Source: Myxococcota bacterium (lineage in GTDB: Bacteria > Myxococcota_A > UBA9160 > UBA4427). From it: DNA of 38,403 nucleotides. A program made the translations under genes and the position numbers. A model generated the notes under the pieces. It made no database searches. It was not told the DNA's origin and worked only from the letters and a program-made list of their open reading frames with translations. Location: assembly GCA_029941885.1 (NCBI GenBank), contig JAPYTP010000009.1, forward strand, positions 28,369 to 66,771, given 5' to 3'. This document shows, in pieces, positions 8,456 through 16,012 of this stretch (its first letter is position 1; each line of letters opens with the position of its first letter).

Positions 8456-9454
8456 ATGTCCGATCTCTATCGCATCTACGGTGCCGAGCTCTCTCCCTTC
8501 TCGGTCAAGATCCGCTCCTATTTCCGCTACAAGCAGATTCCCCATGAGTGGATCCAGCGCGACATGGACTCGATGGCCGACTATCAGAAATTCGCAAAGA
8601 TCCCGATCATTCCATTGGTCGTGACTCCGGACGAGAAGGGCCTGCAGGACTCCACACCGATCATGGAGGCGATGGACCTTTCGTACCCCGAGCCCTCGGC
8701 GCATCCGAGTGACCCGATCGCCCGTTTCGTTTCCCTTCTTCTCGAGGAATTCGGGGACGAGTGGGGCAACAAGTGGATGTTTCATCTGCGCTGGGCGCGC
8801 GAAGAGGATTGCCTCTCCGCGGCGGGGCGGATCGCGGTCGGGATGGCGCCTAAGGGGAACGAAGAGGCGCGATTGGCGGTCCGCGCCAAGGTGATCGAGC
8901 GGATGACCGGACGGGTCTATTTCGTCGGCTCGAACGACGTGACCGCGCCGCAGATCGAAGGATCCTTTCGCGACGCGCTCGCGCTCCTCGATGCGCATCT
9001 CGCGAGTCGACCCTATCTCTTCGGGGGTCGACCTTGCTGGGGTGATTTCGGACTCTGGGGCCAGATCTACAACGCCTGGACCGATCCGACCGGTGGCGCC
9101 TGGATCGAGTCCGCGGCTCCGAACGTGTTGACGTGGATCCATCGAATGCTCTTCCCTATTGCCGAGGGGGATTTCGAGGAATGGTCGAGTCTCGAAGAAA
9201 CCCTGATGCCCTTCCTGACGGATCAGGTCGGTGCGCTCTTCTGCCCGTGGACGGTCGCGAATGCAGCGGCGATGGCCGCCGGAGAAGAGGAGTTCAGCGT
9301 CGAGCTCGCGGGCAAGACGTTCACGCAGCAGCCACAGAAATATCATGTGAAGTCGCTCCAGGCCGTTCGCGAGAAATACGCGGCGGTCGCGGACAAGAGC
9401 GGGCTCGATCCCGTTCTCGACGCTTCGGGCTGCCTCGCGACACTTCGAGGCTGA
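8456..9454 (+). CDS. glutathione S-transferase-like protein with extra C-terminal module
   Basis: A 332-residue protein with GAGG 9 bases before ATG 8456. GST_N spans about residues 1-85 (IYGAELSPFSVKIRSYFRYK, then PIIPLVVTPDEKGLQDSTPI), including the Pro and Asp-Ser expected at the glutathione site. The GST_C helices include RPYLFGGRPCWGDFGLWGQI near residue 180. From about residue 280 a tail (ELAGKTFTQQPQKY, LQAVREKYAAV) matches the free-standing ORF at 3626-3844 and the end of the GST-like protein at 4673-5755, with which it appears paralogous. It follows the thioesterase pseudogene after a 189-base gap with no other gene and precedes a second GST by 15 bases. Substrate unknown. Confidence 0.87.
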   Translation: MSDLYRIYGAELSPFSVKIRSYFRYKQIPHEWIQRDMDSMADYQKFAKIPIIPLVVTPDEKGLQDSTPIMEAMDLSYPEPSAHPSDPIARFVSLLLEEFGDEWGNKWMFHLRWAREEDCLSAAGRIAVGMAPKGNEEARLAVRAKVIERMTGRVYFVGSNDVTAPQIEGSFRDALALLDAHLASRPYLFGGRPCWGDFGLWGQIYNAWTDPTGGAWIESAAPNVLTWIHRMLFPIAEGDFEEWSSLEETLMPFLTDQVGALFCPWTVANAAAMAAGEEEFSVELAGKTFTQQPQKYHVKSLQAVREKYAAVADKSGLDPVLDASGCLATLRG

Positions 9455-9469
9455 GAGGAAATCGGATCG

Positions 9470-10156
9470 ATGCTGGATCTCTACACCGCACCGACACCCA
9501 ACGGACACAAGGCTTCGGTCACACTCGAAGAGCTCGGCCTCCCCTACGAGGCGCATCTGGTCAAGCTGCCGAAGAACGAGCAGAAAGAAGAGTGGTTCCT
9601 GAAGCTCAACCCGAATGGCCGAATTCCCGTGATCGTGGATCGGGACGAAGGCGACTTCGCCGTTTTCGAGACCGGCGCGATCATGGTTTACCTGGCGGAG
9701 AAGACCGGTCGCCTGATGCCAACGGACGCGAAGGGTCGGTCCGAGACGATGCAGTGGCTGATGTTCCAGATGGGCGGGATCGGGCCGATGATGGGTCAGG
9801 CCAACGTCTTCTTCCGATATTTCCCGGAGAAGATCCAGCCTGTGATCGATCGCTACCAGAACGAGAGCCGACGTCTATTCGAGGTCCTCGAGCATCAGCT
9901 CACGGATCGCGAATGGCTCGTGGGCAACGAATTCACGATTGCGGACATCGCCAACTGGTGCTGGGTGCGGACCTATAAATGGTCCGGCGTCTCGATCGAG
10001 GGATTGCCGAATTTGCGGCGCTGGAAGGACGCGATCCGCTCTCGTCCTGCGTGCGAACGTGGGATCGAAGTGCCCGTCAAGCTCGTGAACATGATCAAGG
10101 ACGAAGAGGCCGCGAAGGAATTCGCGGAGAACGCACAGAAGAATCTTCAGCGTTAG
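9470..10156 (+). CDS. glutathione S-transferase, YfcG/Ure2-like class
   Basis: A 228-residue protein of ordinary GST length with GAGAGGA upstream. The opening [23 protein letters not shown] and the segment [12 protein letters not shown] with [15 protein letters not shown] are typical of the YfcG/GstB-Ure2p group (Asn-Gly in the first loop, Glu-Thr/Ser-Gly at the glutathione gamma-glutamyl site). Members such as E. coli YfcG act as disulfide-bond oxidoreductases rather than classical conjugating enzymes. GST_C contains [18 protein letters not shown]. It lies between the longer GST-like gene (15 bases) and the LLM oxidoreductase (41 bases). A role in thiol redox or detoxification of the compounds handled by the run is inferred. 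Confidence 0.93.
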   Translation: MLDLYTAPTPNGHKASVTLEELGLPYEAHLVKLPKNEQKEEWFLKLNPNGRIPVIVDRDEGDFAVFETGAIMVYLAEKTGRLMPTDAKGRSETMQWLMFQMGGIGPMMGQANVFFRYFPEKIQPVIDRYQNESRRLFEVLEHQLTDREWLVGNEFTIADIANWCWVRTYKWSGVSIEGLPNLRRWKDAIRSRPACERGIEVPVKLVNMIKDEEAAKEFAENAQKNLQR

Positions 10157-10197
10157 GCGTATGCCTCGCGTAATCGACATCGACAGGAGACCTCCTC

Positions 10198-11241
10198 ATG
10201 AAACTCGCCATCAATGCGCTCTCGTTCGGGCCCAGGGTCCGAATCAACATGGACCTCATGCGCCATGCAGAATCTCTCGGTTTTGATTCGGCCTGGACGG
10301 CCGAGGCGTGGGGGAACGACGCGGTCACCACGGCGACCTGGGTCGCAGCCCAGACCACGAAGCTCAAGGTCGGGACGGCGATCATGCAGATACCCGCGCG
10401 CACTCCGGCGATGACGGCGATGACGGCGACGACACTGAATCAGCTCTCGGAGGGTCGCTTTCTACTCGGCCTCGGACCGTCGGGGCCTCAGGTGATCGAG
10501 GGTTGGCATGGAGTGCCCTACGGAAAGCCGCTCACCCGGACCAAGGAATACATCGAGATCATTCGCCAGATCTGGGCGCGCGAAGAGAAGCTCGTGTTCT
10601 CGGGAGAGCACTACCAGATTCCGAATACGGGTCCCGGTACGACAGGTCTCGGCAAGCCGCTCAAGAGCATCCTGCACGGAGACAGCTCGATTCCGATCTA
10701 CACGGCATCGATCAGCCCGAATGGTCTAGAGTGCTCCGCCGAAGTCGCGGACGGCGTGATCCCGATGATGTACGACCCCGATCGCTACAAGGAATTGCTC
10801 CAGCCGAGCCTCGAAGCGGGATTCGCGAAGGCCGGCGGCGGAAAGGGGCTCGACCGCTTTGACGTGATGGCGTCTTGCACCGTGATCGTGTCGGATGACG
10901 TCGAAAAGGCGATGGGCCCGGTCAAGGCGAATCTCGCCCAATACATCGGGGGGATGGGCGCTCGGGACAAGAACTTCTACAACGACTACGCCAAGCGCAT
11001 GGGCTTCGAGAAAGAGGCGGTCAAGATCCAGGATCTCTTCCTGGGCGGCCAGAAGATGGAAGCGATCGCTGCGGTTCCCCTCGAACTCGTCGACGCGGTT
11101 CACCTCGTCGGACCGAAGGACAAGATCCGCGACCGGTTGCAGGCCTGGAAAGAATCGAACAAACGCGGGGAGATCGGGACGATGCTGATCGGCGCGGGAC
11201 AGCCCGAGGCACTCGAACTTATCGCCGAGGAGATGCTCTAG
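10198..11241 (+). CDS. LLM class (luciferase-like) flavin/F420-dependent oxidoreductase
   Basis: A 347-residue TIM-barrel-type protein, normal for the bacterial-luciferase-like family. AGGAG lies 7 bases before ATG 10198. Family features are AESLGFDSAWTAEAWGNDA near residue 22, LKVGTAIMQIPARTP near residue 58, and LSEGRFLLGLGPSGPQVIEGWHG near residue 83. The arrangement best fits the F420-dependent branch (methylene-H4MPT-reductase-like), but cofactor choice between F420 and FMN cannot be fixed from sequence alone, and no F420 biosynthesis gene is in view. It is the last gene of the plus-strand run and is convergent with the RND pump, 18 bases away. A small in-frame nine-base duplication (codons for Ala-Met-Thr, twice) occurs near 10410-10427. 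Confidence 0.93.
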   Translation: MKLAINALSFGPRVRINMDLMRHAESLGFDSAWTAEAWGNDAVTTATWVAAQTTKLKVGTAIMQIPARTPAMTAMTATTLNQLSEGRFLLGLGPSGPQVIEGWHGVPYGKPLTRTKEYIEIIRQIWAREEKLVFSGEHYQIPNTGPGTTGLGKPLKSILHGDSSIPIYTASISPNGLECSAEVADGVIPMMYDPDRYKELLQPSLEAGFAKAGGGKGLDRFDVMASCTVIVSDDVEKAMGPVKANLAQYIGGMGARDKNFYNDYAKRMGFEKEAVKIQDLFLGGQKMEAIAAVPLELVDAVHLVGPKDKIRDRLQAWKESNKRGEIGTMLIGAGQPEALELIAEEML

Positions 11242-11259
11242 GCCAAAAACGCGGGCTCC

Positions 11260-14200
11260 CTACTCCTCCGATTCGATCGCGAACCGCTCGAGGGGATCGA
11301 TCTCGGGAGTCGCGCGCTTGGGTGGGTTCAGGAACGCCTTCAGATCTTCGAGTACCACATAGGCGCTCGGGACCAGGAAGAGCGAAATCGTCGATCCGAA
11401 GAGAACGCCGAAGCCGAGCGATGTTGCCATCGGAATCAGGAACTGGGCGGAGACGCTGCCCTCGCGCAGGATGGGTGCGAGCCCGACGAAGGTCGTCATC
11501 GACGTGAGTACGATCGGGCGAAAGCGCGCGACGCCCGCGCCGCGAACCGCCTCTTCGAGGGCGAGTCCCGCCGCGCGCTGTTCATTGATGTAGTGCACGA
11601 GCACGAGGCTCGAGTTGACCACGACACCGGTCAGTGCGACGAACCCGAAGATCGACATCATCGAGAAGTTGAAGGACTGATCCGTGAAGATCTCGCGGGC
11701 GAAGAACATGAACCAATGTCCCACGATCGCCCCGACCAGGCCAAAGGGGATCACCGCCATGATGATGAGCGGCTGGACATAGGAGCGAAGCGGGATCGCA
11801 AGGAGCGCGTAGATCACGAAGAGAGCGATCACGTAGTTCTGCAACAGGCCGATGAAGCTCTCCGTCTGCTCGGCCTGCGCCCCTTCCAGTGCGTAGGTCA
11901 TGCCCGGATAGTCGGCCAGAATTTGAGGAAGGAAGCCGCTCTGGAGATCCGCGAGGATGTCGCCCGCGGCGACCTGCTTGACGTTCACGTCGGCGGTGAC
12001 GTGGATGACGCGATTGCGATCGGCGCGCTTGATCGTGGCATAGCCCCGGCCGAGTTCCGCACGAGCGACCGCGTAGAAGGGGACTTCGCCGCCGTCCGGC
12101 GTGCGGATCCGAAGATCTTCGAGGTCCGCGAGAGAGCGGCGAGCATCGGTCGGGTAGCGGACCATCACGCGGATATCGTCGCGACCCCTTTGGATGCGCT
12201 GAGCCTCCTCGCCGTAGAAGGCCTGTCGTACCTGTTTCGAGAGGTCGTCGAGGGTGAGTCCCAGGGATTGGGCAGCCGGCAGGATGTCGAGCTTGAGTTC
12301 CTGTTTGCCAGCGCGGAAGGAGTCGCTGATGTCGAAGACACCGAGCTTGCCTGCGAGTTCGGTCTTTAGACGCTGCGCGGCCTCGACGAGCTGATCAACG
12401 TCGTTGCTTCGCAACTGGATATCGATCGGGTCGCCGGCGCTGAAGAGTGCCGCATTGAACGAGAGCTCGACGACGTCGGGGATCGAGGGGGTGTTGTTAC
12501 GCCAGCGACGTTTGATCTCCGCTGCACTGATCGGTCGCTCGTCGCCCGATTGGATGGCCATACTGACTTCGGCGAGATGGGATCCCGCCGTTCCGGGGGG
12601 ACCTCCCGGTCCCCCCCCCCGGTACGGGTCTGTTTGCCGACGGAGAAGAGGATGTGTCTGACGAGGGACTCGCCATCTACTTCGAGCCCCTCTTCGTCCA
12701 TCTCCGCCTGGGTTCGATGGGCCGAGTCGACGAGTTCGCGCGCGGCACGTTCCGTTGCTTCGATGGGCGTGCCCTGGGGCATCACGATCAATGCCGTCAC
12801 GTAGTCGCTCTCGATCGGGGGAAAGAACGAGAAATTCATCTTGAAGCGGCCGATGCCGAAGGCAACCGTCGAGAGGGCGATGAGTAGGATGCCGATTCCG
12901 CCGGCGATGACCGAGTAGCGGTTGGTGAGGGCCCGATCGAGTGCGGGACGATATCGCTCGGTCGCGAGACGCGTGAGGCTGGTCGACATCCGGGTCTGGA
13001 AATTCTTCCAGCGTGCCTGGATCGAACCCTGTCGGACGAGTTGGGAGTCGATGCTCGGCTTCATGTGGCCGAGATGGGCGGGCAGAACGAACTGCGACTC
13101 GATCACAGAGAAGATCAAGCACAGGACGGCGGACAATCCGATCACACCAAAAATCTGGCCCATGGTGCCCGGGGCGAAGATCATCGGTCCGAACGCGGTA
13201 ATCGTCGTGAGGACTCCGAAGATCACAGGAATCGAGACTTCGTGGGTTCCCGTGATCGACGCTTCGAGAGGATCCTCGGCGTTCTCCTGATGCCGGTGAA
13301 CGTTCTCGCCCACGACGACGGCGTCGTCGACCAGGAGACCGAGGACCATGATGAAGGCGAAGAGCGAAATCACGTCGATCGAGACGTCGGCATAGGGAAA
13401 GACGAAGAGTGCGCCGAGGATCGAGAGCGGGACACCGAGACTCACCCAGATCGCGAGCTTGAGCCGTAGAAAGAGAGCCAGCACCACGAAGACGAGGATG
13501 AAGCCACCGATGCCGTTTCGGACCAGGATATCGAGTCGGTCGCGGAGGGTCTTGGCGGAGTCTTCCCAGACCGTGAGCGTGATGCCTTCGGGCAGTTTCG
13601 CCCGGAGAACATCGAGATGGCTTCGCACCGAATCGACCAGGTCGAGGACCTTCTGGTCGCCGACGCGAAAGGTCTTGACCGTCACGGCGGGTTCTCCGTC
13701 GAAGATCATGTACTGGTCGTCCTCATCGAAGCCGTCGTCGATCGTGGCGACGTCGGACAGGAGGAGACGCGTGCCGTCTGTTTCGGTTCGCAGGACGATC
13801 CGTTCGAAATCCGGTCCGACGTAGGCCTGGCCCTTCGTGCGAAGCAGGATCTCCCCTCCGGTGGTCTTGATGGAGCCCCCGGGTCGATCGAGAGAACCCC
13901 GGCGGACGGCGGAGACGACCTCATCGAAGGTGAGACCGTGCCGGCGCAGGGTCTCCTCCGCGATTTCGATCGAGATTTCGTATTCCCGAGCGTTTTGGAG
14001 TTCCACCTGGGTCACATTGGGCAGGCTCGCGATCGAGTCGCGAATCCGCTCGCCAAACACCTTGAGCGAACGTTCCGAGGCATTCGCGCTGACCGCGACC
14101 TGAAGGACCGTCCGCCGAATATCCACGTGGCTGACGATCGGCTTCTCGGTTTCGTCCGGAAAGGTCGTGATCGAATCGACGGCATTCTTGATTTCCGAAA

Positions 14201-14516
14201 GCGCGCGGTCGATCGGATAGCCACTCATCAGCTCGGCGCTGACGCCACAGGCGCCCTCGGCGGCGGAGGATGTGATCTGCTCGATCCCGTTCAAGCCGTT
14301 GATCTCTTCCTCGATTCGGATGCAGACCCCTTGCTCGACCTCTTCGGGCGCTGCACCGAGATAGGTCACGGCGACGGAAATGACGTCGACGTTGATATCC
14401 GGGAAGGTCTTTTGTTGGATGCGCGGAAGGCTGACGAGTCCGCCGATCACCATCAGTGCCATCAGCAGGTTCGCTGCGACGTGATTTCGAGCGAACCAGG
14501 CGATCGCCGATTTCAT
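11260..14516 (-). pseudogene. RND efflux transporter permease (HAE1/AcrB-like), split by a single frameshift
   Basis: Two overlapping minus-strand frames together make one RND pump of about 1,085 residues. The upstream frame (ATG 14516) has the first membrane helix (NHVAANLLMALMVIGG), the porter region, and GLLVDDAVVVGENVHRH in helix 4 with its acidic pair. It covers the protein up to the second periplasmic loop (SVGKQTRTGGG). The downstream frame then resumes with AGSHLAEVSMAIQSGDERP, the second porter half and helices 7-12 (GFVALTGVVVNSSLVLVHYI), ending at 11260. The switch occurs at ten consecutive G on the coding strand (12611-12620); eight or eleven would restore the frame. As written, the product stops at 12366 and lacks the second half. 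This could be a real null allele, a reversible slippage site or a sequencing error. It overlaps the adaptor gene by 4 bases (ATGA), as in an operon. Confidence 0.88.
12611..12620. repeat. 10-base C/G homopolymer at the RND frameshift
   Basis: Ten C on the plus strand (ten G in the coding sense) lie within a very GC-rich stretch encoding a Gly/Pro linker. It is the exact point where the reading frame of the RND permease is lost. Confidence 0.95.
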
Positions 14517-15739
14517 TGCACGCTCTCGGAGGGAGCGGCCGCCGCGTCGCCTCGATCTGCGAGCCCCTGGGAGCCCTCAGCGGCTACGACCCGGACGAGC
14601 ATCCCGTCGATCGCGGCGTCGAGCTGCGAAATGCAGATCCGCTCGCCGGGTTCGAGGCCACTCCCCACGACGATCCGTTCTCGCTCGGTTCGGAGGAGAT
14701 CGACGTTGCGGAAGCGAATGCGATTCTCGGCGTCGACGATGTACACCTGGTTTCCGGGACGCAGTGAATCCCGAGGCAACACGAAGGCCTGCTCGAGTCG
14801 GCGTCCCTCGATCGTCGCTTCGACGAAGAGGCCGATTGCGAGCGGTGCACTTCTTGCCGTCTCGAGTCCGAAGGGATCGGAAACGCGGACGACGAGGTGG
14901 ACCATTCGGCTGCGCGGGTCGAGTTCGGCCTCGGTGCGGACGAGCGTCCCCTCCCAGCGATGGGAGCCTCCAGCAAAGTCGGCCGTGAGCTCCACGCGGG
15001 CACCGCGGGAAACGCGGCTCCCGTCGGCGGCGTACGGGTTCGGGCCGAGTGGCACGTCGAGATAGGCAAGTTCCCGGTCGGGGAGGGGAAGCCGCACTTC
15101 CGCAAAATCGACGGCATAGATTCGTGCGATGGCCGTGCCGCGGTTCACGAACTGGCCGAGGTCGACCTGTTCGCTTCGCACCCGGCCTCGATAGGGCGCG
15201 CGAATCGTCGTGCGATCGAGATCACGCTCCGCGCGCTCGAGTCGGGCCTCGGCTTCGCGGAGACTTGCTTTGGCGATTTGAAAGGCGTTCTCGGCATCGT
15301 CGATTCGCGATTCGCTCGCGACGGATTGGTTGGCGAGTCGGCGCTGGCGGTCGAGTTCTTTCCGGGTACGGCCGTGTTCACTCTCGGCCCGGGCAACCTG
15401 CGCTCGTGCGGCCTCGCGATCGACTCGGTAATCCGCCGCGTCGATCCGGGCGAGGAGGTCGCCCGCTTCGAAGAAGCCTCCGGCGGCGAGCGCGGGCGAC
15501 ATCTCGACGATCTCGCCCGAGACCTGGGGAATCAGATCGCTCTCCGTTCGAGGCGACACGGCGCCGTTGGCGGTAACGGTGAACTGGAAGGGCGCGGCGA
15601 CGGCCGCGGTGACGCGCACGAGCGGCGCTGCGTTCTGGTGGGGTCGCTCTTCCGGGACGCGACGGGCCAGGAAAAGCACGGCGACCACCAGCAGGGCGGC
15701 ACCCAAAATGAGCAGGGGCTTCGACTTCGAGGAACGCAT
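14513..15739 (-). CDS. RND efflux periplasmic adaptor (HlyD/MFP family)
   Basis: About 408 residues from ATG 15739 (AAAGG 6 bases upstream; a GTG three bases earlier is the alternative). An N-terminal membrane anchor (LLILGAALLVVAVLFLARRV) has no lipobox cysteine, so this is a signal-anchored rather than lipidated adaptor. It then has the barrel-sandwich half-motifs (VSGEIVEMSPALAAGGFFEAGDLLARID and TTIRAPYRGRVRSEQVDLGQFV), a helical hairpin of heptads between them, and a beta-barrel plus membrane-proximal domain ending in GSGLEPGERICIS. It would bridge the inner-membrane RND permease, whose start it overlaps by four bases, to an outer-membrane TolC-like channel not present in the window. Transcription is divergent from the molybdopterin enzyme. 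Confidence 0.94.
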   Translation of the reverse strand: MRSSKSKPLLILGAALLVVAVLFLARRVPEERPHQNAAPLVRVTAAVAAPFQFTVTANGAVSPRTESDLIPQVSGEIVEMSPALAAGGFFEAGDLLARIDAADYRVDREAARAQVARAESEHGRTRKELDRQRRLANQSVASESRIDDAENAFQIAKASLREAEARLERAERDLDRTTIRAPYRGRVRSEQVDLGQFVNRGTAIARIYAVDFAEVRLPLPDRELAYLDVPLGPNPYAADGSRVSRGARVELTADFAGGSHRWEGTLVRTEAELDPRSRMVHLVVRVSDPFGLETARSAPLAIGLFVEATIEGRRLEQAFVLPRDSLRPGNQVYIVDAENRIRFRNVDLLRTERERIVVGSGLEPGERICISQLDAAIDGMLVRVVAAEGSQGLADRGDAAAAPSESVQ

Positions 15740-15874
15740 CACGGGCCTTTCGAGGGGAAAGCACGACCCGCGTGACCAGCGGCGCCGATCGGGCAGGGCG
15801 ACCCGGTTGCTCTCGCTGGGGGTCGCCTGAATCCCTTGGCATTCCGGATGGTTCTGGGCATTCGGATTCCACAG

Positions 15875-15898
15875 GAAATCCGTACTTCGACGGATTTC
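15875..15898. promoter_or_regulatory. 9-bp perfect inverted repeat in the adaptor/molybdoenzyme divergent region
   Basis: GAAATCCGT (15875-15883) and ACGGATTTC (15890-15898) are exact reverse complements around the six bases ACTTCG. No T-run follows, so a terminator is unlikely. It lies between two divergent genes and may be an operator or a structured leader. Confidence 0.4.
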
Positions 15899-15912
15899 TC
15901 CTGGCTGTCACG

Positions 15913-15926
15913 AGCCTCCGGAGGCT
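15913..15926. promoter_or_regulatory. 14-bp perfect palindrome, possible regulator site
   Basis: AGCCTCCGGAGGCT reads the same on both strands. It sits 15 bases after the neighbouring inverted repeat and about 100 bases before the molybdoenzyme start. No regulator for it is encoded nearby, so assignment as an operator is a guess from symmetry and place. Confidence 0.35.
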
Positions 15927-16012
15927 AGGAAGTGGCTCAACGGGTGTCAATCGAATCCTGGTCACCCGCCCACGCCATCCGAAGGAGTAGAATGAGGCCG
16001 AGGAGCCCATCC

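Noticed and set aside
8263-8547. ORF between the pseudogene and the 332-residue GST-like gene
   Set aside because: No ribosome-binding site, no family resemblance, and it overlaps the GST-like start in another frame.
10410-10427. Nine-base tandem repeat in the LLM gene as a mobile or regulatory repeat
   Set aside because: Only two in-frame copies encoding Ala-Met-Thr; ordinary coding microrepeat.
12366-12560. C-terminal Arg/Ser-rich extension of the first RND frame as a real protein end
   Set aside because: It is out-of-frame translation after the homopolymer; the other frame carries the conserved RND sequence there.
13617-15065. 482-residue plus-strand ORF opposite the RND/adaptor genes
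   Set aside because: Antisense shadow of well-supported RND and MFP sequences; composition is Asp/Arg-rich with no domain.
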